Source: Macrosoma leucophasiata
Lineage: Eukaryota > Arthropoda > Insecta > Lepidoptera > Hedylidae
NCBI GenBank assembly: GCA_036365455.1
Contig: JAWQUS010000009.1
Coordinates: 1,084,001-1,148,000, forward strand
Reading direction: 5' to 3'
DNA length: 64,000 nt
Shown here: piece by piece, positions 37,801 to 52,800 of the stretch
Layout of the letters: every line of letters starts with the position of its first letter
Position numbering within the stretch: the first letter of the stretch is position 1
Position numbers and translations under genes: made by a program
Notes under the pieces: model-generated
Seen by the model: only the letters and a program-made list of their open reading frames with translations
The model's database searches: none
What the model was told of the DNA's origin: nothing

Positions 37801-40800
37801 TTCAGGCGAGACTCGAACTCGCGACCTACTGAGAATCTAGTCCAGCCGCTCTTCCAATTGAGCTACTGAAGTCCTGCCCGATTTGTCAAATCTTTCCTTC
37901 ACATCTATTGCATTGCTTTATGGTTGCAGCAGCGCCATCTATTACCAACTATGGACTAGATTCCCAGTAGGTCGCGAGTTCGAGTCTCGCCTGAAGTCAA
38001 ATTTTTCTTTCCATTTTTCTTTAAAAATAAAATACAATTTACCTTTACCTACCACTTCAACAGATTTAGGCGTTAAGTTAGATTTTTTTTTACAGTACTT
38101 CTAAGAAACTTAACTACACAACTCCTGATGCCAGTTAGGTGAGTACTGAACCCAAAACCAAATTGGCAACAGTTTTAATATGGATGAAGTGATCCAAGCA
38201 ACTCGTCTGTATCATCAAATCCCAGCCGTATTGCCGGCCCAGTACCAGAGCCAGGTTTATTTTGTGGTTTTATTGGTCGTCGTAAAAGAATGTATGATCG
38301 ATGTGATTGCGCTGTCTTACCGAACATCGAACGCGTTTGTATTGGATAAATACACTAGCGAAAAACTGCTGGCCTTACCTTAAACAACAACTTCTACATT
38401 CATTAAAAATATCAAACAATTACTCATCGATAAATGTTACTATAATATTCAGGATTATTTGAGCGACACCTTTAAATGATATTGTTTAATCTAAATAAAT
38501 GATAATATTTAACTTTCCCCTTATTACATAAGCTTCCCCTCTTATGTTGCTATACCCTAACAGGGTGTCATTGTACAATACCACCTATGTACCCATATGA
38601 CATAACGCAATAAATAATTTGAATTTGAATTTGAATTTGAAAATTAAAAAAAAAGTTAGCAAATTAATTAATAAGCCGAATCTAGGTCGACCTTCACCTA
38701 TCTGTTTAGCGCATGAAATATTCTTTTTATCATAATATTTCGTACGGAATACCAATACATATATCATACAGCGGTTATGGGAATTACTAAGAAAATTGTA
38801 AGCGAGCGATAGACTTTCACATAACTTTATGTATAATAGCATTTTTACTGGTGGTAGAGCTCCAGTGACGGAGCTCACGGGCGTAGGCACCACCGCATTA
38901 TCTAATATACTTGCCGCTAAATGGTAGTGTTCAGCACTATCGTGTTCCGGTCAGGTGGTAATGTACGGCCCTGTAATTTCTGGCACAGAGGCATAACACT
39001 TTTAACAGGAGTGGTAACGCATCTGCATTTTGACCATGGTCTTTGTGTAGGTGTCTATAGGCTGCAGTCATCACTTAACATCAATGTGAACTGCATGCTT
39101 GTTTACCACTTTCATTATATATAAAAAAAATAATAATAATAACGAAACAGCGTCGTCACACCTCTTTACATTTAGGGACATAAAAAAATTACTTCAACCG
39201 TTCATACCTACCAAATATACACACAACATTTTAGGAAAATCGGTTCAGTCGTTTCAGAATTTGTTACAAACACTGTGACGCGAGAATTTTATATATTAGA
39301 CACATATTTTCAATATTTAAATTATTAGCAATGTACGTGTGACGTCAATAAAGACCTTTGAAGACGCACTGCGAAATTCTTTTTGCCAGCAATCCTCTTA
39401 AAAGATTTATCTAAGCTCCCGATGTTTGGCGCGGCATCGGTTAAAGAGTATATTATGTACCACAAATCGTTATACTGCCTTGGCATCAAGTTTATGGAGT
39501 GTATCTTTACTATGAGTTTATATGTAACGTTAGAAAGCATCGTAAACATAAAATATTTATAAGAGAAACTATACCGGGCTTCTGTTTAAGTATATTGTTT
39601 TTTTTTTATGACACGAGAAAGACAAACGAGCTATCACATAGCTTCTGAGATTTGAAGCCTTAGCCTTTTTCTTACTGGTGATGGAGTGTCGGAGCTTGAA
39701 GGCGTGGACCACTGCATTACCTACGGTCACACCGCGGACACTCCACAAAATTCCATAAAAACGCTTATTTTGGTCTCTATTACACAAAAATCAATCAGTG
39801 ATGTGTATTTACACGTGCACCTGTGTGCGTAGCACGTAGAGAATACCAACCGTCGCCCATAAGAGGGTAAGAGGTTGGGTGGAGGGGGGAAATCGGGCGA
39901 GACGTTGAAGTGTCCATTCTATACGTAGTATTATTACATATTCTCGGCTACGATGTTCCGATTACATGGTAATGCATGGCCATGTAATTACTATCACAGT
40001 GGCAAAACAAGCTGGACCTCAGGGGTGGCATTGTATTCACCACGCTTGGCATGCGGATTGACGAACGCAATAGCGGCAGTTTTATATCTATCCTGCGTTA
40101 TTGTATAATAGGTTGGGGAAAAAGTCTTTTCGCATTATAGTATGTATGAACTTGTAATAAAATCTCTTTGGCTGTAGTATTTGTATCTGGCTGGGTTTGG
40201 TATCATTGAAAGTTAAAATTTGAAAGAACATAATTCCAAATTCAAATTAGGCAAATGTGTGATTTTCATTTGGTTTTCGTACTGTCCAGATGAGTGAATC
40301 TAATGAAGAAACTCGACACATTTTAAAATTTTACTACACAAAAGGTAAAAATGCAACGAAAGCCGCGAAAAAAATTTTCGATGTTTATGGACCTAGTGTC
40401 TGTGAGAGTAGCACAAATTTGGTTTAAGCGTTTTCAATCCGGAAATTTTGATGTCAAAGATGCACCTCGCTCTGGTCGCCCTATTACAGATAAAATGGAT
40501 GCCATTTTTTAAAAAGTGGAGCAAGTTCGACATATCAGTAGTTACGACGTAGCTGAAGAATTGAGAATTGATCACAAAACAGTTTTGGCGCATTTTAAAA
40601 AAGCTGGGTACAAAAAAAAGCTCGATATTTGGGTACCTCACGAGCTCACTGAAAGAAACCTAATGAACCGTGTACTCATTTGTGATTCTTTATTACGACG
40701 TAATGAAACCGAATCATTTTTGAAGAAGTTGATAACTGGTGATGAAAAGTGGATCACGTACGACAAGAACAAGCGAAAAAGGTCGTGGTCAAAGGCCGGT

Positions 40801-43800
40801 CAGGCTTCACAGACTGTGGCGAAACCCGGGTTAACTCGCAATAAGGTGATGTTGTGTGTGTGGTGGGATTGGAAGGGCATTATTAATTATGAGCTATAAC
40901 CACCCGGCAGGACTATCGATTCTGAACTATACTGCGAGCAACTGATGAGATTAAAGCAAGAAGTTGAGAGAAAGCGGCCGGAATTGATTAACAGAAGGGG
41001 TGTGGTGTTTCATCATGATAACGCTAGACCTCACACATCTATAGCCACTCAGCAACAATTAAGAGAGTTTGGCTGGGAGGTGTTAATGCATCCGCCGTAT
41101 AGTCCTGACCTTGCACCTTCAGATTTCCACCTGTTTCGGTCTCTTCAGAATTCTTTATGCAATGTTAGGTTAACATCACGAGAGGACTGCCAAATCCACT
41201 TGTCGCGGTATTTTGATGAGAAGTCCCAAAATGTTTATATTAATGGGATCATGTCCCTACCTACAAGATGGCAAAAGGCTATCGAACAAAATGGTACATA
41301 CATACTTTAGTTAAATTAAAATAAACTATTTTAAAAAATGTTTTGAATTATCTTAAAAAATGCGAAGAAACTTTTTCCTCAACCTAATATTTACTGGCAC
41401 TGGCACCTATTGGAATGGTTTGACTACCATAATATAAGATAATTTCTTTATTTCTCCTTACAGTATTCATTTATTCATACGTACATACACTAAGTTATGT
41501 TTTTTCTAGACCACATCATCATCATCATCATTTCAGCGAAAAGACGTCCACTGCTGAACAAAAGCCTCTCCTAAAGAATGCCACAACGAACGGTCCTGAG
41601 CCGCCCTTATCCAGGGATTGCCCGCGACCTTTACCAGATCGTCAGTCCGTCTTGTGGGCCTGCCTACGCTACGTTTTCCGGTACGCGGTCCCCTCTCTAG
41701 AACAGCTCTGCTCAAGGGCCGTCAGTTCTCCGAGCTATGTGCCCTGCCCACTGCCACTTGAATCTCGCTATTCGGTGAGCTATGTCGGTAACTTTTGTTC
41801 TCATGCAGATCTCATTTCTGATTTGATCTCGCCGAGAAACTCCAAGCATAGCTTTTTCCATTGCTCTATGTGTGACCTTGAGCCTTCTTCATAAGTCCAC
41901 ATAATAGGACGAGACAATCGACATCGATCGGGTACATTTCCAATCCAATGAATATAATCTTCTCAAAATTATCCAGCGGTATCAAACTACAAGCAACTCG
42001 ATTATTTCGCGTAACAAGATCACTTACCCTTCAACGATCATGTCGCCGATCGAATCAGACAAGAACTTAAATCGTATAACGTCGACCAAATAAATACGTT
42101 CGTAGATAAAATCCAATTTCGGTGGAACATTACACCGGCTGTAATGATTGAAGCGGATCGGGCTCGTAAAACCAGATACCATATTCAGTAGCTATGAAAT
42201 TCAGCGAATAGTTCACGGTTTGCGAATTGCGACGACTTTTTACACTCTTCATCATAGATTATAGGTTTTTTAATGTTCAAAAGTATTTATACAATTCGTG
42301 TTTATTACTTATATGATGAACGTTAATGACTACCTTGATGACCAAGTTATAATTAACTTTAATATTGTAGATATTTTTCTTAAAATTAGTTCTGAGAAAA
42401 AAGAAACGAGTGAATATGAAGAAGTAATGAAAAAGAGATGGACTTTGGCCGGGAATCGAAGCTTACCACTAAGCTACCAAAAGAGCATACGGTAGCTTAG
42501 TGGGAAACCTTTAAAAACACTTACTTGTATTAAGCCTAACGGCCCTAACTCACCAGGATTCTATCATAATTAAATTAAATTGAAAATCTCTCTCATACTA
42601 ACAAGAATAATGTTAGCCAAGCCAACAAATGTACTGACCTCTAAGAATGCCCAAGTTTTTTCATCAGCGGCAAAAAAATCTAATTAGACTCCCGCTTAAT
42701 TAAATCGGACATTCCTTTATTATGTTATTTCATCGCGTGGAATGTTCCAGTAACTTTACTAATAAGTCAAAATCGTAGAAGTTAAGGAAATTTTGTATGT
42801 AGCTATTTGCACTTAACGACTCTCGTACCTGCCTCCGTAGCCTAGTGGTAGCAGGCCACTACTACTACGCTCGAGGTCCTGGATCCGATTCCCGGGTCGG
42901 GGCTTATCACAGAGCACGGTTTAAAATCCTTTATCTGTGGTACTATTGGGATTTCCCCATTTGCCGGAAGTTTCCCAGTACCTCGGAGTTTGGTAATGCG
43001 CCCGGAGGTGGCAACAGGCTCGGTACCTGTTACATGGGCCAAAAACGTAACCGGCGAATCGTGGGTGTTTGTATGTATGATTGAATGCATGCATTTACCT
43101 CTGCCTACCCCTTCGGAGATTACATGCGTGAAGTAACGACCCTCACGACTAACGACATTCTAATCCTATATTAATTGACATTTACTATAATAATGACTAG
43201 TACTGGTGGTAGAGCTCCAGTGACGGAGCTCGCGGGCGTAGGCACCACCGCATTACCTCATTTACTTGCCGTTAAATGGTAGTGTTCAGCACTATCGTGT
43301 TCCGGTCAGGTGGTAATGTACGGCCATGTAATTTCCGGCACAGAGGCATAACACCTTAGGCCTCAGGAGTGGTAACGCATCTGCATTTTGGCCTTGGTCT
43401 TCATGTGGGTGTCTATAGCCTGCAGTCATCACTTAACATCAATGTGAACTGCATGCTTGTTTGCCACTTACATTACATAAAAAAAAAAAAATGAATTAGG
43501 GGAACTAGTTGACAGTTGTAGTTTTTTAGGTTTAAATTTGGACAAGCATCTTAATTGGAAGATGCATATTGATAATTTATGCAGAAGGCTTGAACGTTTT
43601 ATATTTTTGTTAAAAAAAGATAAGGCTCACTGTTTCTAAAGAAGCTGCATTAATAGCATACCACGGTTTGGTTTCTTCCCTGCTAAATTATGGGCTTCTG
43701 ATGTGGGGTAACTGTGTTGACATTGGTACAGTTTTTAGATTACAAAAGCGATGCCTCAGAGTTATAAATAGATCCTGGTATAAAGATAGCTGTCGGCCTC

Positions 43801-46800
43801 TTTTCAAATCCTTTAACATCCTACCTTTATCGTCTATGTACATTAAAGAGTTATGTATATTTGTTAAGAAGCATCCATATTTCTTTAAAAAATACACCGA
43901 CGTTTGTTCTCGACAAAAGAGGGGATTTTATGCTGATCTACTTTATCATCCTCCTTGCCATAAAGAAACGCATATAATATGTGTATATCTGTTTATAATA
44001 CCCTTCCTGCATTCATGAAAAAACTTGAGGGTAATAAGTTTAAACGAACCTTACATAAATGGCTTCTTGACAATTGTATATATGACATAAACGAATATAA
44101 AATATGTTGTTATAATAATTCTAATTAATCCAATATATTATGTAAGTTTTCAATGACCTTAATCTAATGTAATTCAACTCTGTATGACCTCAATCAATTT
44201 AAATAATGTAATAATAATTATCTTGTAAAATCAATAATGTATAATACAAGCATTTGCACATCCGCTTGCGGATTGAATACATGTTCTGACATTAATATAG
44301 TATTAAGATCCTAAAAATGTAATTGTATTCTAACAAATAAATGACTTATCTTATCTCATAACATGTTTCTAGTGCCCGTAAAAATGTTTATTGTTTTCAA
44401 TGGTAGGTAAAAATGTGTCCGATGCATGGCAATAGGATCATGAATTTACTCACACATGATGAGGGGGGGGGGGTTACTCAAATACGCGTAGGTCACTTTA
44501 GTATGTTAGTTTCTTTAGTATTAGATATGTTGGGGGTCATCTTAGCTCGGTCTGAAAATTATTCTTTGGGGGTAGGACCTCCTCCCCCGTCCCACCTTAC
44601 TAGATCTTCACTCCAACCCTTGATAAGGCCCCGCTCCTTGATTTTCTTTCCTAATATTTACAACTTTTGCAATTGCGTTGTGGTCATTTTTTATTAATTT
44701 TGATGTTAAGTGATGACTGCAGCTTATAAACATCTACACAAAAACCAGAGGACAAAATGCAGATACGCTACCACTCCTGAGGTCTAAGGTGTTATGCCTC
44801 TTTGTCGGAAATTACAGGGCCGTTCATTACCACCTGACCGGAGCACGATAGTGCTGAACACTATCATTTAGCGGCAAGTATATTAGGTAATGCGGTGGTG
44901 ACTACGCCCTCAAGTCCCTACACTGAAACTCTACCACCGGTAAAGTCCCATAAACTCTCTTACTCACAAAACCTCCCTAATGCCAAACTCGATCCGGGCA
45001 TCGAACTTCGAAACCAAGCCCTCAGAGATTTCTACTAAGCAATTAAACTTACTGAAATGGAATGTTCAATTATGATTTCAGATATATTATTAAATAACTT
45101 TTAGTTTTAAAACTAATAGAAAATGTTGCCGGTTATTTCATGAATATTGTAAAAGTTTATATAGGTATTCCTAAATCATGTCAGCTGGAATGTAAGTGGT
45201 GTAGAAATTTCAATTGGCAATAGTCGAGGGTCAAGTGTTATATTGGTGTTGAGCATTAAACTCTATAAATTAGTTGTAGCTCTATAAGTTAGTCCCAACT
45301 ATGTTGTTATTTCATATCAATATTTCTAGTTTCATTTTTACGGTTTCAGACTTACTACTTATAGAGGTTAAGTTGATTTCTCAACAGTTTAAGTACTTAA
45401 GTGCGGCAAAGCATTGTTTGCCGTATTAACTTCACTTCAGCCAAATAAACGTTCCTCTTCATAAGGGGGTATCTCTATCGGCGCAGCGTTACGACGTCAC
45501 AACAAGTTTTCACAGGTGGTAGAGCTCCAGTGACGGAGCTCGCGGGCGTAGGCACCACCGCATTACCTAATATACTTGCCGCTAAATGATAGTGTTCAGC
45601 ACTATCGTGTTCCGGTAATGTACGGCCCTGTAATTTCCGGCACAGAGGCATAACACCTTAGGTCTCAGGAGTGGTAACGCATCTGCATTTTGTCCTCTGG
45701 TTTTTGTGCAGATGTTTATAAGCTGCAGTCATCACTTAACATCAAAATTAATAAAAAATAACCACAACGCATTTTGACCTTGGCCTTTGTGTAAGTGTCT
45801 ATAGGCTGCAGTCATCACTTAACATCAATGTGAACTGCATGCCTGATTGCCATGTCCATTACAAAAAAAAAAACAAGTTGTAAAGCGCAGGTGCAACAAA
45901 AACATCGCGAAATAATTAATGTGCACCGCACTAATGATGCCCCACCACTGATGTACCTACTGAATAAAATGGGCAAACTCATTGCTGCAAGGGTCATTCC
46001 GTCACGGGCGTTTTAAGTAGTCGGATCTATTAATTAGTTATTTACGAGTTAATTGTTAATTTTTTACTGGTGGTAGTGCTCTAGTGACGGAGCTCGCGGG
46101 CGTAGTCACCACCGCATTACCTAATATACTTGCCGCTAAATGGTAGTGTTCAACACTATCGTGTTCCGGTCAGGTGGTAATGTATGGCCCTGTAATTTCC
46201 GACACAGAGGCATAAGACCTTAGGCCTCAGGAGTGGTAACGCATCTGCATTTTGATCTTGGTCTTTGTGTGGGTGTCTATAGGCTGCAGTCATCCCTTAA
46301 CATCAATGTGAACTGCATGCTTGTTTACCACTTCCAATAAATATAAAAAAAAAGTGATTGTTGTTGTGATTAACTTAATGAACAGCAATGAATGATCAAG
46401 ATGGTTTAATTCGTGAGAGCAACCCCTCCTCTTACATCTTTGTATAAAGTTCGAGTACAAAACCTAAAATTTATTTTAAAAAATTGTCTCCAACCTGTTT
46501 CTACTTGACGAGCAATCATGAAAGGTTAAAAAATCAGAAAACAAAATGCGTCGACAAGCCGAACGATAGCGTTCAATGTGATGGCTTATTCCGGGTTTTT
46601 CCTGCGGTGAAGGATTAAACAGATAAGCGTATGTATTTTTAATGGCTTATAAATCGTGTCAAGGTTTTTTATTGGTTTGGGGCTATGATTTCATTCGATT
46701 CTACTTTAATGGTTTACATTAACCTAAATCTATGAATGATAATCAATATACACAGTCCTTGACAGGAGTATTTCAATAACATCTACGAATTTAATTTTAT

Positions 46801-49800
46801 GAAAGTGCCCAACAAGCATTTAAGACATTAAATGCTTGTTGGGCACTTTCATAAAATTAAATTCGGCTGACAAGCCAAAAACGTCCAATGCTAGACAAAG
46901 ACCTATAAAGTTTGCCATTATGAACGATTTTGGGCCTCCCCCATCCAGGGATTGCCCGCAACCCTCACCAGGTCGTCGGGCCGGTATGCGGTCGCCATGC
47001 GAGAACTCTTCTGCCCCAACGACCGAAAGTTTTTCGAGCAATATACCCTGCCCACTGCCACTTGAGTTTCACGATTCGGTGGGCTATGTCGGCTCTTTTG
47101 GGTCTCAAACGGATCTCCAGATTTCTGATTCGATCTCGCAGAGAAACTCCGAGCACAGCTCTCTCTATTGCATTCTGCGTGACCCTGAGCCTCCTTATGA
47201 AGCCCATGGTGAGCGACCACTCAATGGTCAGAGACTTTCTTCTTCAGAACCGAATACTCGTTTTTATAATAAGCATACAGTTCACATTAATGGTAAGTTA
47301 ATATGTACTTAAAAACATCCACGTAAAAACCAGACGCCAAATCCCTAACCCGTAAGGGAAGTAAAGGTACGTACCGACGTTAATAAAATCCAAAGATTTT
47401 AATTAACGGCCCTGTAATTTCCGGCACAGAGGCATAACACCTTAGACCTGAGGAGTGGTAACGCATCTGCATTTTGACCTCGGTCTTTGTTTGGGTGTCT
47501 ATAGGCTGCAGTCATCACTTAACATCAATGTGAACTGCATGCTTGTTTGCCGCTTCCATAACATAAAGGAAAAAAAAATACGCTACCACTCTAACGGTTT
47601 CACATTTTAAAACATTCCGAAATGGTAATTCAGCCTACTGGAACATGATAGTGCTGAACGCTTATATGCAGCATTAGGCAAATGTGTTGGTGCCTACACT
47701 CTTGAGCTCTATCACCACCTAACTATACGATACTGAAATTAATGTTCTAAATTTTTTACATTACCTTTGCAGGACAACTTCGAGATAAATTGAACGGAAT
47801 GTTCCATAAAATTTTGCTTTCAGAATAGGGAAGTATCTACCTACACTCGAAAGTTATTTGTTAATTAAAATAAGGCTCTTTGTGTATTTTGTTTGGAAAA
47901 TATTACTCGGGCTTGACCTCGATTGTGATGAATACTTCAAACCGCTTTATTTTGAACGCACTAAACAGCAGACAAATGAACGAAAATGAGTGTTTAATGA
48001 TGACGAGTAATAACGAGTAATTTAAATGTAATGGAAGTGACAAACAAGCATGCAGTTCACATTGATATTAAGTGATGACTGCAGCCTATAGACACCTACA
48101 CAAAGACCAAGGTCAAAATGCAGATGCGTTACCACGCCTGAGGCCTAAGGTGTTATGCCTGTGTGCGGGAAATTACAGGACCGTACGGAGTGTTTGCTAC
48201 AATCATTAAGTTTAAACTATATATGCTTGATTTCCACCTTCATCACATAGTTTACTGGTGGTGGAGTACCACGAGCCCTATAGCCACTATATGGAATAGT
48301 AGCTCGAGGGCATAGGCACCACCGCTTTACCTAATTTATCTGCCGCCAAATGGTAGAGTTCAGCACTATCGTGTTCCGGTCAGGTGGTAATGTACAGCCT
48401 TGTAATTTCCAGCATAGGGGCATAACACCTTAGGCCTCAAAAGTGGTAACGCATCTGCGTTTGTCGGTAAAATGATCGGGTACTCCCGAAAACATCACGA
48501 AAGTATAAGAGGCGGTTAGCCCCCAACTGCTCTAGGCAAGACTAAGACAACACTAGATTGATCCTACACTTTTCTTACAAGCCGAAGAAAAAAAAAAACG
48601 TAACTTCACGCCTGTAATCCCCGAAGGGGTAGGCAGAGTTAAATGCATGCATTCAAGCATACATACAAACACCCCCGAAGAAAATAGAACTAAATTATTT
48701 AGTTTCCTTCTACTGCAGTACAATATATCGCCCCTTTAAGCGCAGTATGGCTTCCCCAACGCCCGTGAAGCATTTTTTGAGGGTACTTCTTCATTTGATG
48801 CCTAACAGTATGCCCAAAACAATTTTATTTGCAGACGATACTTCAATAGCTTTTAAAGTGAACAGACGAAATCCAGATTACGATACTGTAAATAAGGTCA
48901 TAGGAGAAGTACATAAATGGTTTACTGTCAATAATCTTGCACTGAATAGTATAAAAACCAAATGTATCCGTTTTACCCTCCCTAATGTAAAAAGTAAAGA
49001 AGGAGACATTTTTAAAAACAATGAAAAAATTCAATTTGTTGATGACGCTACCTTCTTGGGAATAACGCTTGACTCGAAGTTACAATGGGGACCACATATT
49101 AGGCAGTTAGCGAAACGTCTGAGTGCCGCAGCTTATGCTGTTAGAAAAATTAGGCAATTAACTGATATAGACACTGCAAGACTTGTTTATTTTAGCTATT
49201 TTCACAGTGTCATGTCCTATGGTATTTTATTGTGGGGTCGAGGGGCTGACGTACAATCAATTTTCGTATTACAGAAGAGAGCCATTAGAGCGATATATAA
49301 CTTACGTAATCGTGATTCTTTGAAAGAACTATTTAAAGAAATAAATAAAATGACAGTCCCTTGCCATTACATCTATGAAAATATACTTTTTGCGAGGAAA
49401 AATTTACATCTGTTCGATAAAATCTCCGATAGGCATAGTTATAATACGAGGAATAAGAACAAGCTGTCTCTGCCAAGTTTTCGACTGACGAAAACTAATA
49501 CATCTTTCCTAAAATATAATGTAAAATTATATAACAAGATCCCATCCGGGATTGCTGAACTCACCGATAGTAAATTCAAAGCATTAATTAAACGCACTCT
49601 ATGTAAAAAGGCTTACTATAAACTCGAGGACTATCTCAAGGATAGAAATGTTTGGCTAAATACTGATCTAGCTCCACAAGGGTGTTAAATGTAATAATTA
49701 AAGTGTAATGTTGATATTATATTGTTAATTTTAAGCTTGTTTAAATTATGGAAAATTGTAAAAATATGCCTAAGAGATATTTTTAAAAGAGCCGACTGAG

Positions 49801-52800
49801 ATTTTTCCGGCAAGTTTTTCTCAGATCATATTGGCCTTTGGAACTTTGCCGGTGAATGACAAAGAATGACTCTTTTTCTTTTCTTTTTACTCTTTGTTAT
49901 CAGTTTGTAAAGGGGAAATGAGACATTCTACTGATATACTTTTTACATTAGTTTATGACATTTAGTTTTATCTTAGTGATATTCTTGACTTTACATATAT
50001 TTTTTATCTTGTTTGACATGTATATCAATTGTTGTTCACTTTAATTTATTTTGTTTGTTTTTGACGTGTCATAAGAGGTGCCTGTCACCCTAAATGAATA
50101 AACGAGTTTCTGATTCTGATACTTACACCCTGGAAAGTAATTGGCCTTGGCCTGAATTAGCTTATTATGTATTCTAACCGGCACATACTCTACATTTTAT
50201 TATATTAGTTTCAAAACTATAAGTTTTTTAAGAATATTTAATTCATTATTTAACATTATTCAGATGATAACTCGTATAAATGAGTTGCCACCTACGATAT
50301 GTTTTTTATAAAAAAACAAACACTTTTTTTCTTTTTTTACAAATACTTTTTGGTGCTGCGGTAAGTTAAGCGGTTTAGAATACCGAAGATGTGAGTGAGG
50401 GGAAAAAGACGGGATGTTGGTACCTTTGATGGATGGTGGTGGACTCCTTCCGAACTGAACTGCACTTCGCGGGGGCTGCTACTGCAGCCGATGTTCTAGC
50501 GGTCGCGGGTTAGCGGTATACGGTATGCGGTGCGGTGTGTGTCGTGCGCGCGCGTTCGCGTTCAACGGGCTTGTGTCGATGCAGTAGACCTGAGTCGATC
50601 GCGAGCGATAGAATCACTTTGATTGAATCACGATCCAAACACAAGTGATCGAATCGTGACGTACAAAAAAAGTCGATCATTTGGGTCCTTTGGGTCATTG
50701 GGTACTTTGTTTCTCGTGAACTCTATCACATTAAGCATAAGGTACACTTCAGTTTGTTTACAGTTTTATTGATCAAGCTCCCCTGCACCATGTCATCTAA
50801 TTGTAAAATTTATGCTATATACCTATAAAGTTTAAGAATAAAATTATAGTGATAATTAATTGAAATGTATAGCGACATAATGTGTGGATCGCGATCTCGA
50901 GTCACGCATCCTTATCAGATGGGTCTCGAATCACGAGAATCATGAGCTACAGTATACGTTTGAGCGAAATCGAGTCGCGACCCAAATGACCCAAACGATC
51001 GAGTCATTTACACTCGATCACCTTGTCAATGGGTCGCGATCGACCCGAATCCCGACGAAGGAGTGATCGACTCAGGTCTACGATGCAGCGCTGGCCCTCT
51101 CCGTCGCACCTCCACCGTCTCAGGAGCAAGGACGAAGGAAGGGCGGAAGGCAGAGGGCAGGGGGAAGGAAGGCGACAATGCGATGCGCGCGCGCGGTTAA
51201 TACGGTGTATAAATTAGGCGGTAATATTTCTTTACTTGTTTAACTGACAAACTTGTTGAGCATCAGTATACATTCACACCGTTTTGCTATGTGATATGAT
51301 GTGTTAGCTAGAACTGTTCTTTATAATGTCTTTTAAATGTTGCTAATGTCTTTCGCTATCTACTTTTTTTTCTATAAGTGGAGACTTGTAAATTATTCTT
51401 CCGTTTCTCATATTGTATCCACGCTCTAATTTTAATAATCGATAGTCTACCTAATAAATAAAAAAAAATAAAAAATAAATAACGTTATTTATAGCAGAAC
51501 TGCCTCAGTAGCCTAGTGGTACCAGGCCACTACTATTACGCAGGAGGTCCTGGGTTCGATTCTCGGGTCGGGGACTATCAGAGATAACGGTTAAAAATCC
51601 TTTATCTCTGCTTCTATTGGGATTTTTCGATTTTCTGGAAGTTTCCCAGTACCCCGGAGTATGGTAATGTGCCCGAAGATGGCAACAGGTTCGCCACCTG
51701 TTACATGGGCCAAAACGTAACCGGCGAGTCGTGGGTGTTTGCATGTATGATTGAATGCATGCATTTACCTCTGCCTACCCCTTCGGGGATTACGGGCGTG
51801 AAGTTACTTTTTTTTTTATTTATAGCACAGAGAAAAAAAATTCAGCGTCTCAGAAGTGGCATCGCATTCGCTTTAAGATTTATAGTTTTACTTTATTTAA
51901 CATCCCTATCACTAACCACCACATATTATGAAGTAACGTCCCCCTATTTTATCTGTCTGTATGTATGCGCTAATCTCGAAATGTTGTGAACGGATTTTGT
52001 TTCTGTTTGAAATGTTGGAAAGAAGGTTTTCTGGGGAAGATATTAATTTAATTATTGATTTTGATATTTATAATTTATCAATATGAATATTTACCGAGAA
52101 ATCACGGTTTTTGTCAAAGAAGTCGGGAAGCCGGGGAGGGTTGCTAGTGTCTTATAAAGCTCTTATTCTTATTGCTGCATCTAAACTAATATTAATAAGA
52201 GATAATATTTTTTTGTTTGTTTTGAATAGGCTCAATAACTATAGGACCGATTTTAAAAAATTCTTTAACGGGTAACATATGCTATATTTTATTTTGTAAA
52301 AAATAGGGTTCCGTAAGATATTTGGGTTTTTCAGACACAAGGTGTAAAAAATCAAGCAGAAAAGTTACTTATTTTGCGTACGCTGCCTAAACTATAAAAG
52401 ATATCGAGGAAGACTTTAGGCTATATCTATGTATAATCATCACGCTAAGACGAATAGGAGAGGGTAGGCAACATTGCACCACGCGAAGCCGGGGCGGGCC
52501 GTTAGTGTCTTATAAAGTATCTATTGAATATCTTATATACCTACTATTAAATTTGAACTTGCCACTTTTGCGGCTTATAGAACTTATTTATGATTTACGA
52601 AAAACCATATTGTCAGCATAAGTCCTACAAGAAGCCATCAAAGTAAAGTACACGTAAGCCATGAGTGACATTTTCATCATACGATGCAATCCGCTTTACC
52701 TTCCAAAGTTCCTGACAAGTTTATGTGAGCTGCTATAATACCTCATGTTCTTGAATACAATATTGTGTAGGACATTATAATATAAGCATTCAGTACACTT

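Noticed and set aside
46836..47312. 158- and 123-codon plus-strand frames
   Set aside because: Antisense to the RTE-like LINE coding sequence.
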